Source: Homalodisca vitripennis (taxonomy: Eukaryota; Arthropoda; Insecta; Hemiptera; Cicadellidae). From it: DNA of 64,000 nucleotides. The notes under the pieces were generated by a model, which made no database searches, was not told the origin of the DNA, and saw nothing but the letters and a program-made list of their open reading frames with translations. This document shows positions 11,714-24,229 of this stretch, in pieces. The first letter of the stretch is position 1, and each line of letters opens with the position of its first letter. The stretch covers positions 1 to 64,000 of the forward strand of contig NW_025777503.1 in assembly GCF_021130785.1 (NCBI RefSeq), read 5' to 3'. A program made the position numbers and the translations under genes.

Positions 11714-11783
11714 TACTCCGCCGGGAGTTGAACCCGGATCTCTCACTTGCCGGATGAATGTGTTAACATTACACCACAGAGCG
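11714..11783 (-). tRNA. tRNA-like head of a tRNA-derived repeat (probably not functional)
   Basis: The minus strand gives a 70-nt cloverleaf-like sequence: acceptor CGCTCTG with CGGAGTA, a D-arm region with an A-box-like TGGTGTAATG, and a perfect T stem CCGGG/CCCGG with B box GGTTCAACT. The acceptor lacks the first pair, and the anticodon arm around CCGGCAA does not pair well, so no anticodon can be assigned. The D arm resembles Gly/Val-type tRNAs. A conserved spacer flanks it at 11784-11940, which makes it a repeat unit and not a plain tRNA gene. Confidence 0.6.
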
Positions 11784-11940
11784 TTTACTTTTTCCGATTC
11801 AATTATTTTGTATTTGGCCGTATCTGTCACATATGCGTTTAAATAAGCTAACTAACATATGATCGGAAGACCAAATACATGTCAAAACGACTTTTATTTA
11901 CATTAAATTGTATAAATGGCAATAGCCTTATTTAATTCCT
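11784..11940 (-). repeat. Spacer of tRNA-derived repeat unit
   Basis: This matches the 58500-58683 spacer in reverse complement. Shared blocks include tatttggccgtatctgtcac, tttaaataagc, aactaacatatgatcgg, aagaccaaata and aatggcaatagcc. It ends close to the palindromic element at 11954. Confidence 0.8.
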
Positions 11941-11953
11941 ATATACGAGTATA

Positions 11954-12560
11954 CCGGGTGAGTTTTTTAAAGTGATCTAATAGCTAACATTTTTATTACA
12001 CGACTTAGCACCACATTTTAAATTTGGAACTTGCTTAATTTTAAGTTTAACTCAGGGATACACTTTCAAATTTTTTTTTAAAATGGCCGCCATTTTCCAA
12101 TATGGCAGCCAACTTTAAAATCTTTTATGGAACACCCTGTATTTTATGTTGTTTTTAGTTTTTACTTTAGAAAATAAGACATTTTTGCTTTTCAAAGTTT
12201 TTCTGTATCTCTAATGGTTCAGGAGCTACGTGGACTGGAAGTTTTCGGATTTTTTCGGACTGATGATGAAAAACTTCCAGTCCACGTAGCTCCTGAACCA
12301 TTAGAGATATAGAAAAACTTTTAAAAGCAAAAATGTCTTTATTTTCTAGAGAAGAATCTAAAAACAACATAAAATACAGGGTATTCCATAAAAGATTTTA
12401 AAGTTGGCCGCCATATTGGAAAATGGCGGCCTTCTTCAAAAAATTTGAAAGTGTATTCCTGAGTGAAACTTAAAATTGAGCAAGTTCCAAATTTAAAGTG
12501 TGGTGCTAAGTTGTGTAATTAAAAAGTTAGCTATTTGATGACTTTAAAAAACTCACCCGG
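11954..12560. mobile_element. 607-bp foldback element (near-complete palindrome)
   Basis: The arms 11954-12245 and 12270-12560 are reverse complements with roughly nine in ten bases matching, separated by a 24-nt loop. The ends are CCGGGTGAGTTTTTT and its complement, flanked by TA/TATA. Internal landmarks in each arm are a GGCCGCCATTTTCCAATATGG block, CTGTATTTTATGTTG and CAGGAGCTACGTGGACTGG. No transposase frame is present; the 67-codon frame in the middle comes from the palindrome. It fits a non-autonomous foldback or MITE-type DNA transposon. The family is unknown. Confidence 0.85.
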
Positions 12561-12571
12561 TATATATATAT

Positions 12572-12597
12572 TTGTGTGTGTGTGTGTGTGTGTGCGC

Positions 12598-12632
<35 letters not shown>
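12572..12632. repeat. (GT)n microsatellite with GC interruptions
   Basis: About 60 bp of TG repeat with gcgcgtgcg interruptions, directly after the palindromic element and a short TA run. Confidence 0.95.
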
Positions 12633-12639
12633 TCAGTTG

Positions 12640-14920
12640 TGAGTTGTATATTTGCCACACATTGATAATTGAGTATTGAGTGATTGAGTTAATATCAAAG
12701 TATTACTGACCTACAATGTTATAACAACAATATACCATGGTGTGTCAAGCGCCTTCTTTATGTTAGGAAGCAGAAAAGGCACTATTATGTTCTCTTGTTT
12801 GTTGATATATCATTTTCCTGCAATGTCAAAAGAGAATCTTGTTTTCTATACTATTTCCAGTAGGGAATCCTTTTGATGCCTCATGGGAAAAGATGTATTG
12901 CTTCAACTTTATGCGTTTTATCATAATTTTTAAACGCACTTTTTCGTAGAGCATACCAATAAAGTATACAATACCTCTTTAAGAATTTTAAACAATCATT
13001 TAAATATATGCCAGATGTCGTACTTCCAGATAAAAATTAGTTCACATTATTTACTAGGCAACGTGTTTAGTACTATTATTTTAATAATGTGATTGTTGTT
13101 TTTACCATAGCAACAACGTATATTTATTTGAATTCTTTATATGAAATAGTTTCAAAAAATATCCTCTTCATTGATAAATTATTGATAAATTGAAGCACGT
13201 AGCCTTTTTCGTGAAAGTGTTTATGATGTAATATAGTCGAATCATCAGGTATTTCTCAAAGAGAAGAAGACATAGAGGTATATCAGGTAAATATTACTCC
13301 AGTATCAATGGGTAAGAGACGCTAAATATCTGTATGATAATGTAACGTTGACTTGTCAATTGTAGGTTTTGCACTTGAACGAGTATGCATGTATGGTTGT
13401 GATAAATTTCATTTTCGAACAGTTGAGTTTTCCTGTGCCCTGTGCCCCGATAAAATTATTACATATAAGGATACAAATATTAATTTTGTCAAAAAGCGCC
13501 AACCATCCATTTAGTTTACTTTTGGTCTATTTATTTTTTAAGTAATATCGATAGAGGTAGCTTTTTCTGTAATCTCTTATGAGTCTTGGCAGATAGGAAC
13601 AACCAATTCATTCAGCCTTGGAGGGAATTTTAGAATGGCATTAATGGACTGACGCTCAACGTAGGTAAGTGCGTGGTTCTACACACAGCACCGCGCTCTT
13701 TAGTAGAGGTTATGCACGGTGGAGAGAATTTTACAGTCTGTGAAAAGGTAAAAACTCTCTGACTGATATTTCTCTGCATGATGTTAGACAACAACTTTAC
13801 CTTTACTGACTTTGTCACCCACTCTATGCTAAGTGCCAGGGCTTTATAGATTCAATACTCTATTGCCAGAGAGGGTCAACTCAAGCTTAGGCAGTCATTG
13901 CCCTGCTGTCTTAAAAATTACAACATCACCTTACGTGGTGACACTGAGTGAATACAAATACTACAGAAAGTTTTTCATTTTTAATCTTGGATGATTCGGC
14001 TATGTATATATCGGCATATAGCGCTCATCTGCAGGATACTTATTAGCTGCACGTTACACTAGTATTTTTCCGCTTTAATACCTGAGTGAAGGATTTATGT
14101 AACAGGAGGTTTCCTGTGATCAGGAGCTACTATTGGCTGAAATAACAAAAAAAAACGAAATTTTAAATTGCCCAGTAACACCCTCTTATTCACAAACATC
14201 ACTAAACATTTATTAATACTATAGATTTTTAAAGCACTATATTTCCATTTTATTTAATATGAAATACACAGTTTATTTTTAAATGTACAGTTTTAAATAC
14301 AGTTAGAAGCGTATAAATGGTTCGTGAACTGCACATGATATATGAAATTAACTAAGATTCTAATTTTGTTCACATTAAAATATTTTAAACATTGGTGCGC
14401 TCTCATCAGTAGATAATGATTGTAACTGAAACCATTGATAGAAAGCTAATGAGATGAAAGTAGCTCAGAAACGCATTATCATTCTTCAATTTGTCTGTAA
14501 AACCCATTAGAGTGTCCATCAAAATTAATCGTTTTCATTATCCTCCATCAATCCAATCTATTGATCCCACTGCTGACTGAAGATAGGCAAAGAGTAATTT
14601 ATTGTTAAAATCTAATTAAAGTAATTAAAAGAGTTTGTGGTTGGAAGATTCAATTTTTTATTACAAAACCAATGCATTTTTAAAAGAATTATAAAATATT
14701 ACGTTACGACATATTCTTGGTGACTTAGTCTAAATCTTTGAGGTCATTTGATAGTAGACTGTCTCTTGAAAAACTCACAAAATGACGTACATCCTTACAT
14801 TATATCCATATTGATTCAAGAAATTGGTAATGCGCGTTTGACTATTGGCATTGCAGTAAAAGTCAATTTCAGTTGTTTATAATCATTCTTCATTTGTGGT
14901 AAAACTACGCATGACACTGG
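12640..14920. other. Non-coding DNA, nothing firmly recognised
   Basis: Mostly AT-rich. About 13560-13960 is less AT-rich, with short frames on both strands and a GTAAGT at about 13664, but it shows no protein motif I can name. Confidence 0.5.
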
Positions 14921-14929
14921 AGAGACTGG

Positions 14930-15260
14930 TAAAATTTCATTTCTGCCTGTCTGTCCACACGATGGCTCCTGAACGAGTGGACGTTTATACTTGAAACTAC
15001 ATGTAACTGTCTATGGGCACTATCGAGTTCGCTAATTGTGTATATTGCTCACTACATGGTATTTGGCTCTAGGTTCGTAAAGATTTTTACGTTTGTAAAT
15101 ATGAATGAACGAGAAAATTTTATAATAAATAAATTTGTAATAACATGAGTATATACATTTAAGATTTTCACATGAGACAACGTAATGCATATAGCCCAAT
15201 GAAATGAGCAATAGATTTGAAATTTTGCATGCAACACCGTGAATGTTGTTTCGCAGTTCG
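14930..15260 (+). repeat. Dispersed 'ctgtctgtc' repeat, copy 1
   Basis: This is one of three diverged copies of a repeat (others at 17730-18030 and 28900-29290). Shared landmarks are a ctgcctgtctgtcc block, a gaacgag or cgagaac segment, and then cgtaatgcatatagcccaatgaaatgagcaatagatttgaaa, which aligns with cgtcatttagcctaatgaaatagtactatagacttgaaa in the copy near 29200. No coding function is evident. Confidence 0.45.
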
Positions 15261-15269
15261 TAATGTGAA

Positions 15270-17720
15270 GTACTCCTATCAAAATCCATGTCTGGCGTAT
15301 TGATACATTTGAATGGTGGTATCAGAATAAGTGATAAAAACAATTCAATCGCATAAGTCTACACTTAAACAGAAAACCCTTTACATCATAAAACATCTGT
15401 AAGTCCATTCTAAAGAGAACAAAGCGAAACTATAACACTGCACAGAACCAAGATCACTATACACACGTGTTGCACACAGATGGTCAGAGGCGGAGAGGGG
15501 TGAAGAGCTGACGGTCATAAAAATGTCGATGCCATTTCTTATCTACTTTTTAAGAGGCAGACACTGGGTTCACGTTCTTGTTCTTATATAATGTTTCTTT
15601 TGAGAAGAGGTTGACAAGGAATCGTGCACCATTGAACATACTTTTTAAAATTTAGAATTTCAAGAGAGTATAATATGAATGCTTTTTTGAAGCTTAAGTG
15701 TAATATTAAGTAGTGCACTCAAGGGCAGAAACATCAGCATTATTCTTTTTTCTTGATTTTAAAGCCTTGATACAGTTACGAAATTTGATGGCTGAGTTTT
15801 TTTTTCAATATCAGGTTTTTTAGGTGTTATGGTTAATTCTATTCTTATAGTGGTATCCCAACGTAGCCCAAATTCAACTTAAGGTTAACGCAGCTGTGCT
15901 AGTGTTTTAGTCTTAATCAATGTTCGTTTGATAAATTCTTATCACGGTTTATTATGTCTATTTATCCCACTTTGGTTTATGACTTTTCATTCAAACCATG
16001 TTAAGTGAAAATATTTCAAAATTTTATTCTCTCCTATGTATTTCTATACCACAAGTAAATTGTATACTATAAACACAAATTTTTGAAACCTGCTTCCATG
16101 GAAATGCACCCAAAGTACATTATTTTTTTCAAATCTCATTCGCAACAACAAACTTTAAACAAATAAAATGTTTTTGTTTGGCATAACAATGTATTTATAA
16201 TGTAACTTTTGCAAAACTGATTATTTTATTAGACCTGATTAACCACTATGTACCGAATTCTAACATCTAAAAGTAATTGTCCTAACCAATTACATAAAAA
16301 ATAATTCCCTACAATGAATTTTAAGACCAGCTTTAATTCATTACTCTGTAATGTGAAAAAAGATGAATTGTATAATAGAAAAATTGAAACTAATTTCTAT
16401 CACATCTATCAGTATTCTGATTGATAAACAAGCTCAAAAATCATTCCAAGGAATTTAAATATCTCAGATAAATGTAAAATTAAAAAGTATTGTATAAAAT
16501 AGATACTTATATTTGCGTATCTAATTATGAATTTACGTCTTTATAGATAATACGAGTGTTGTTGAGCTTTGTTTTAAAACCTCATAAGATATAAAACATT
16601 AACATGATGTATTGCTAAATAACGATTTAAAATACAGAAGTGCATATATACATAACTATAAAATAGTCTCCTTTAAGTAAATATCGTAGTATAGTTGTTT
16701 ATGTTTTAAATGGTTTTATTTGTAATTAATGTTTTATGCACAAAACTTCATTATTCGACTGATTTATGGTAGAATATCTTAAAAAAAAAAAACTTAGACT
16801 ACTAGGTTTTATATAGAGTACTCCTGTACGTTTATACGTAAACAGCTCTATATGACTTGTGGATTTATTTTTATTTTACTTTCATTATCATTTACTTTTA
16901 AAAATAGAGATATTTTGATTTTATATAATATCCCCTTATGTAATATAACTGCTTCAAGTCGTTGTGTAAGTAACCAAATACTTCTGTTGCATTAATAACT
17001 TAAATCTAATTTATTTTTTATTTTTTTCCTGTTTTAACTACCTCTATATATGTTTGTAGAAATAATGTATATTCTCCCCATTGTCGATTGGCAAAGGTTA
17101 GAGAACAGCCTAGATAGGGGTCCCCTCTTGGATGCCTATAATTCCATTTCTTCCCAAGAGCATTAAGCTCATTAAACACAAAATATAACTGTGAAATGAA
17201 AAAAAAATATGTATCATTTAAAAGGCTATGTACGTTAAATAATAAATAGCTAAATAAATTTGTGAGGACTTGTCAATTTATTTCATTGTTAGAAATAAAT
17301 ACAAATTTTAGCAACCATTTTTGAATGATTCCATTTCAATTGAAACAGCCTGAAATATGAATAAGTCCATTTGCATTGTTATCCTGAAATAATCGTCCAC
17401 TTCTGATGAAACAAAGTGCAGTAAACCACATGAAGAAGGCAGACGCATACTCCGACCATACATCTTAATGGAAGAGTCATTATTTATTCAAAGCGTCATG
17501 TGTCAGCGACAGTGACTGGATTTCTCTGGCGATTACACATCAGAGTAGTCTGTGCTGTGACTTTGGATGAACAAGACCATGTTAATTTAAGAGTAACTAA
17601 CATCAAGCACCAAGTAGGTAAATGTATTTGTTTACGTAGTTTACAAAATAACTTATATCATAAGCGTACATGCCTTTAATACGTTAGGTTTATAACTATG
17701 AATTAAGAAGTAACATTAAG
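15270..17720. other. AT-rich non-coding DNA, nothing recognised
   Basis: No RNA gene or coding motif seen. There is a slightly GC-richer patch near 17080-17170. Confidence 0.55.
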
Positions 17721-17729
17721 GCCAGTTAG

Positions 17730-18030
17730 GCTGAGCTTTAGTGAAGCCTATAACTCGTCGGGCTGAAAACATTTCGTTTCTGTCTGTCTGTCTCTGTGTC
17801 CACTCAATATCTCAAAAACTAAGTAACCTATAGACTGCATTATGTATGAAGCTTCATTATAATGCACGTCACTTCATAGAATGTGGCGAAGCGTTATCGA
17901 ATATTTTTACATTAGTCTTATGAGTAGTCATGACGGCAACGAGAACATAACAGAACAAATAAGTGTGTAAACAAACTCAGATCACTCATTTGAAATTTTA
18001 AAGTGTGACGCATTAACACACGTAACCTAA
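17730..18030 (+). repeat. Dispersed 'ctgtctgtc' repeat, copy 2
   Basis: This shares the tctgtctgtctgtc block, a ctcaaaaact segment, a gcattatgtatgaagcttcatt segment and tttacattagtcttatgagtag with the copy near 28925-29100 (tttacattagcgttatgggtg). The copies are clearly diverged. Confidence 0.5.
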
Positions 18031-18059
18031 CTATCTTAACACTCACAACATTTCATCGT

Positions 18060-19600
18060 GGCTTGGCGTTTAGACTATTATTTTAACACTTATATGAAAC
18101 ACAATTTAATAAGAAAAAATGTCAATGTATATTGTGGCAAAGTATGTAGAGAAGGGTTCCTCTGTAGGTTTTTAATTTTTCACGAATTTTATTTCCAAAT
18201 TGAGAAGAATGATTTCCGTGAGGATACATTCGTGACGTCTTGATGACAAAATAACACGAGTTCTCGAAACGTGGAACTTGATGACACACATTTTAATATT
18301 GTTACTATTGACTATTCATCACTAAAAACACTCTGCCTATCAATAACGTGTATCTTCTTATAAATTACAATGTCACCGTTCAACATTAAAACTATGATCG
18401 TTCAAAGTAGAGAGTAGACTAGTTACATCACCTCAATCAATTTTCTGAATTAGTGAAAAGACAATGTGTATTTGGAATTACACGTAATAATTACACGTCT
18501 ATAAATGTCTTGGATGGTACATTTAAAGATGTTTACTATTGTGGTATATGTTATAAAATTTACAGCCCACCTTCAAGAACACACAATAAGTAGTAATTAC
18601 TTATGTACGCTGTTGAACACTTAAAAGTTAGACACTTTCTCGTTCATTATAAACTTTGTGTTTACCGCTGCTAATGACCTGTTTAGTGTGCGGGTAGAGT
18701 TTACTTTATTTTCAAGTAAATTGGAAATCTTTTAAAAGAATCTAAAATAAATGTAATATATCAATGATTTGGTCCCATATATAATTATAATTTTACAATT
18801 AATACGATGGGTGGAAGTGATGTGGGTGTGACACGATTCAGCCTCGTATATTTGTCTAAAACGAAACGCCCACGAATAGTTAAAAACTTTAAATTTCCAA
18901 CTTGTAAATTTATATTTATCGTAGAATCAAATGTATCCAAACAAATAAAAATTTTATCTACACCATTTCTGTTTTTTCCATGGATGAAAATTCAAAACTA
19001 TCACCTTTTTTACTAAAACGTAATTTTATGGTATATCTGAGATAAAATAGCTTTATAAAAACTACCTACAAATAGCTATACCAGATTAAGTTCTATTAGT
19101 TAGAATATATTTGTTAAAACCGTAGTATTTAGATGGAAGGGATCTCTTTTTTATTTGACTTGTGTGATACTAATTTTGTATAATTTACTTCTAATATTAA
19201 AGGTTAACATGAGGGACATCCTTATAAGTTGAAAAGAAAACAAGCATTTAGTATTAGTTTTAGATACAATAAGACATCAGATATGCGTGCTATCAGTTGG
19301 TCCTTGCACTCTTATATTTAAAATAAAAACTATAAAACTGACACCTCACTGTACTGATCTCGTGGGAGCGAAGCGCTAATTGTAAAAAATAAATGAAACT
19401 CTCCATTTTAATTAAAGTTACATATATCCATCTAAAGTAAATAATTAATTAGGTTAATTCATTCTTGCGTAGAACAGAAAGTCCAGGATTAGATATAAAG
19501 TAATAAGAAGGAAACAGGAACAAAGCTTCCGTGGAAATTGGAGAGTTTAACTCAATAAACGGTGTTGAAAATTACAGTTGCCAGTCTGTATGGATTTAGT
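18060..19600. other. AT-rich non-coding DNA, nothing recognised
   Basis: Only short frames without motifs. Confidence 0.55.
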
Positions 19601-19626
19601 TAACAGGATAATCTGTTGAAACTTTT

Positions 19627-20588
19627 ATGGAACAATCAAACCATGATTCTAACCAGTTTGTTTTTAAACTAATATTATGTCTTTTACAATGTTCTTCAGC
19701 ATGCTTTGTGAAATTGAGCTTGTCTTACCGTAATTCGACTGACTCTTTTAAGGGGCGACTTATTGAAATTATAGAGCTTGTGACAAAGATTGAAAGCTCG
19801 CTCCTCCTCTCCTTTAAGTTCAACTTCGCAATCTTCAAACTTACAATGCGTAGATCTCAAAAATGCGCCTTAAAACTATCAAACTAATGATTTTTATGTA
19901 CAGATCTTAGGTGCTTATAGACCTATTGCTCAGTCTCCCTCTATACACTCCCAAGGTCAGCATGAGCTGCCTGTTATATTCATTCATAATATTAAACTGC
20001 CCAAACTAGACCTGAACCACTTTGACAGGTCTCCTCTACAATCTTGTTCTTGAACTTGTTTGACTCTACTATCCACCGGAACTCTAGTTTACCCAATGTA
20101 ACTAATTGTCATTACCTGAGAACTAAGTCTGTCTTATAATCTGACCCTCTTAAATTTGTAAAATATATAAATCTCACTGGCTCTAATAACTTGATAACTT
20201 GTAACTAATTGCGTGATTATTACCTCACTGCCCTACATCTAAATGATTTAATAGACCTCCCATGTTTGTAAGATGGTGTTGAAGGTTTCCAGTAAGTGTT
20301 CTTGCTTCCCAATCCATGATCCCTGTAGCATTCTATTTCCTTCGTTCATTCCTTGGATCCGAGTCTGGATCGTATCCCTCATCAGTGAATGATGTGGTTC
20401 TATGTCATAAAGAATTGCCTTTAGTGTCTGGTAAACTGCTTTGTGGTTCCACTTGCTATAGTCACGGACTCATTGTGACCGCATGTTATTACGGACCAAA
20501 TTTTATCTTGAATTATGTTAATGCCAAGTCCTTTTTTTACTTCATATACTGTAAATGCTTCCTCATAAAATCTAACGATCACACCTAA
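19627..20588 (+). other. Possible decayed coding sequence, unrecognised
   Basis: This stretch is less AT-rich than its neighbours. It has successive plus-strand open segments in changing frames: an 86-codon frame at 19627-19887, about 50 open codons near 19905-20050, and a 90-codon frame at 20316-20588. The amino acid mix looks less biased than in the surrounding shadows. I recognise no domain, and it could equally be chance. If real, it would be a remnant of a transposon gene or a host pseudogene. Confidence 0.15.
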
Positions 20589-20589
20589 T

Positions 20590-21960
20590 TAAAGTACTGT
20601 AACCCAGAGTAAACTAATTTTAATCCGTCACTACTGACATCTACAATTAACCTTTAATAATACTATTTATATCATTAGTAATTTTTCATTCAACATACAG
20701 TTTACGTTTATTCAAGCAAATAATATGTAACGCTATATTGCGTATCTGTAACTAGAATAACTGTCAAAAATGTCGTCTTTTCTTACAGTAAGTATATTTT
20801 CTCCAAATGATTTTTAAAAGTGTTTTGAGCGGCATTTACAAAAAAACAATAGCCTATGTTTGATTCCTATACCTAAGTAACGTACATGCCTAATTTCTAC
20901 AAAATCAGTCTTTTGGGTTTTGTGTGATTAGGTATAAAACATCCAAATACCCAGACTTCTAAATATGCAAACATCTAAGCATTTCATCAAAATTTCGCAT
21001 ATATCCTAATAAATGAAGAATAATAGTTATAGTTATTTTCTGAAAGAAGGAAAAATAGAAATAATTCATTAAATATTAAACAGATTACCGTTATAAAGGA
21101 GTATTTATTAAAGTGTTCGTAACAAAATAAATCGTAAAATCCAGTCTTTTATTACGGCCTAAAAGTGGTTATTTAGTAACAAATACAGTTAGGTGAAGTA
21201 ATAGTTGTATATTGTTTTGTATTATTTGTTGTAAACAGTTTCCATGTATATTTCTAAAACCTAAATCAATATTTTCTCTTATTTAAGACTGAGGTCGGAT
21301 GCTGATATGATATAATTGTGTTTTTCGTTATTGTTTAAATCTAAGTATATCAAGTGTTGTTTGTGCTGAACATAAATAAGAAAATTGCAAAAATAAAAAT
21401 TATTATAAGCTTTATGATGATTTTAAACGTATATAATAGTAACATTTGGTTCGCTGGAATTAATGTTGAGGGAAACTTCTAACAACAGTAATATCCTCAA
21501 CCAGGCAACACGGAGTACTTGAACTAACTCAAATATAGTTTTCATGATACGTGAGCTATACAGGGATGTTAGAGCTGTATATGAGATTGAGTGATCGGCT
21601 TATATGCTCAGCAGCCTGTGAAGTTCGGGACCTCGAGATAAATGAATATAGTGTTTGTAAATATCTATAAAAAATACCGGATATTATCAAAAAGGACTAT
21701 AGAAAAAACATTTATATCTAGTTATATTTAAATGAAGTTACTGCAGGTCGTCCTGCATGAGTTTTTTATTCGGCATAAATACATTACAGAATTAAAACCT
21801 CGTGTGTATGATGTTCTTCTTGAACCAAGATGATGTAAATATCTGTTTTAAACACATTTCCCATTTGACAAGATTGCATTATAAATATTTATATTTAAAT
21901 TAAATAAATACCATAAATTTTACAAAAATATACAATATTTTGTGCGTATTCGTTCCTCTA
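20590..21960. other. AT-rich non-coding DNA, nothing recognised
   Basis: No feature seen beyond biased short frames. Confidence 0.55.
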
Positions 21961-21968
21961 CGGATAAT

Positions 21969-22016
21969 ACAATCTAAGGCGTTGTCTAGGTAAAATCTTT
22001 TCAAGCACAAAATGTC

Positions 22017-22109
<93 letters not shown>

Positions 22110-22188
22110 ACACACACACACATATATATATGTTAATTTAACATTTTTATGTTTTAAAAGACATTTCCTAGACAACGCCTTAGGTTGT
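21969..22188. repeat. Inverted repeat flanking a long (CA)n tract
   Basis: The left arm at 21969-22015 (acaatctaaggcgttgtctagg...) and right arm at 22141-22188 are reverse complements with some mismatches; the block CTAAGGCGTTGTCTAGG is identical. Between them lies about 100 bp of (CA)n (22019-22122), with one interruption near 22104. It may be a small foldback element whose loop has become a microsatellite. Cys/Val and Thr/His frames here are artefacts. Confidence 0.85.
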
Positions 22189-22199
22189 AATATCTTTAA

Positions 22200-23980
22200 A
22201 GGAATCTGAGGGTCAACTGTTTATTGTAACGAATACATACGCATGTTTATTAATATTTTAATATACGAACTTTTAGGTTCTGTTAAATGTAAAGAGACCA
22301 ATACACACGACGTGTCGTTTTAGGCTAATCCTTTAGTGTAACAAATACATATGCATGTTCAATAGAATTTACCTATACCAAGGCTTAGATTATGGTCAGT
22401 TTAAAGGAAACTTACTCGGTAACAATCTAGAGTACTTCCAAAGCAGCCGAACAAATTCTATCTATAATATTTTCTTATTCACATGAGTAAAATAAGCAAC
22501 ATCCTAGAATCTAAGTATGAGTGGATTTAGAGACCTTGCCGATAACTTGATACACATTTCAGTCCAAGGACAAAAATTTTTCTGGTACAGGGCAGCTCAA
22601 TATAACCGATAAATGAAATTATTATTTCATTTACTAATTAGCTCAGTATGAATTAAAATATATGCATATGTGAAAATGTATAGTATATAATCAGTTTAAC
22701 TTAGTCAATTTTAAACAGTTATATAAAAATGTAATATTTCATTTTATAGATTGATTTTTATCAAAGTATTTCCCTTAGAGTACTGATAACCTTTCTGTTA
22801 TATGAAATATAGACGTAACCCCAAAGGATATCACGCAATAAAAAGAAGCAATACACTTAAATTTCACAACACTCATTTCTATATAGGTATCATCGATATT
22901 TTTAAATGGCACGATTATTGATCCATAGGATTCTACTGAGCGTTTGCGAAGCTTTTCTGTCCTCATAATATCTCAAGAATGGTTTGAGTTATTGACTTGA
23001 GATTCTCCATTAGCAGGTTTGATAATGATACATGTTCTGTCATGGCATTGATATGAGCGTTAGTGTAGTCTATAACTGAGCGGAATACCTCGAGAACGTA
23101 TTGAGCTGAAGGCATGGGATTTATATGAAAGCTCATTTCCTCATACCTTAGATCAAGTGGTACATATATCTCTTCAATCGACATACAGTCAATGATACGC
23201 CCACAGCAGCCCTCCTGGCATAGATACAGCTAACGTTTAACACGTTTTGCTGACATTCAGGTCAAGGTACCCTATCAGATAATGCGATAACTATTCCACT
23301 AAGACATACTTCGTGACCTTGAAATTTATCGAAGCCTGTTACGGCACATTTAGTCATACTACTTACATTTACAGCTTTATATTCTCGAGATAACATTTCA
23401 GGCAAGTAATATTTTGTTTACTAAAAATATCCACGTATATACGATTATATGTACAATTTTTCTTATTTCTATTTTCAGTACTGATCAATATTTTCTACAT
23501 TTGAAAAATAATTTATAAATGTTTATATTTTCAAAAGTTTTCTTTCTTTTGGAGTGATTATAACTTATAACATTCAAAGCATTCCATTTAAACCAGAAAT
23601 GCGCCAATATTCAAGCCCAAATATAGTTCATTGCTGTATTGAAACATCTTAGACATTAAAATTAAATATTTAACTAAGGAATGTATTTAACTAAAACTAT
23701 TTTGTAAACTTTAAAGAATTCTGCGATAGTCTAAATGCCATACGCTGTTGACTCCTTATATACTACAGCGGCAACCGCAAATGAAATATTTGTGTGCTTA
23801 AAATTTAATAGTATTTATCAGATTATGTTTCAAGAGTACATTATTTTAAAATCAACTAGTCTTATTGTAAAGAAAATATTATTAATTCATTACAACACAT
23901 ATACTGATGTAAGTAATATTCCAGGAGCAGCAATAAAAAAGGTAATCTGGAGCTAAACTCAATATTCACAAAAACCCTCG
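22200..23980. other. AT-rich non-coding DNA, nothing recognised
   Basis: Short frames without motifs. A weak repetition of acatacgcatgttta or acatatgcatgttca occurs near 22225 and 22345. Confidence 0.5.
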
Positions 23981-23984
23981 TGAA

Positions 23985-24222
23985 GAGTATATTGGATACA
24001 GTACAAATACGCAACAACAATCAACCTTATCGTTGACTGTGTACAATATTACTTTAAATTCACTGCCAGTATCAAAATGTGATTACATCAATCTAAACTG
24101 AATGTTGGAGTATATTGGATACAGTACAAATACGCAACAACAATCAACCTTATCGTTGACTAAACATTACTCTGACGTGTACAATATTACTTTCAAATCG
24201 CTGTCAGCATCTAAACATGATA
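23985..24222 (+). repeat. Tandem duplication, 123-bp offset
   Basis: The segment beginning gagtatattggatacagtac at 23985 is repeated at 24108. About 50 bases at the start are identical, through tcaaccttatcgttgact. The second copy then has a ~15-nt insertion before gtgtacaatattactt, and the tails diverge slightly. Confidence 0.9.
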
Positions 24223-24229
24223 ACGAGAA

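Noticed and set aside
11714..11783. Functional tRNA gene
   Set aside because: The anticodon arm does not pair, no anticodon can be read, the first acceptor pair is missing, and the sequence is part of a repeated unit.
12167..12370. 67-codon minus-strand frame
   Set aside because: It spans the centre of the 607-bp palindrome; no transposase motif is present.
15032..15343. 103-codon minus-strand frame
   Set aside because: Lies over a copy of the 'ctgtctgtc' repeat; no motif, and another overlapping frame is equally open.
21900..22209. Frames rich in Cys/Val (minus) and Thr/His (plus)
   Set aside because: They are translations of the (CA)n tract and not proteins.
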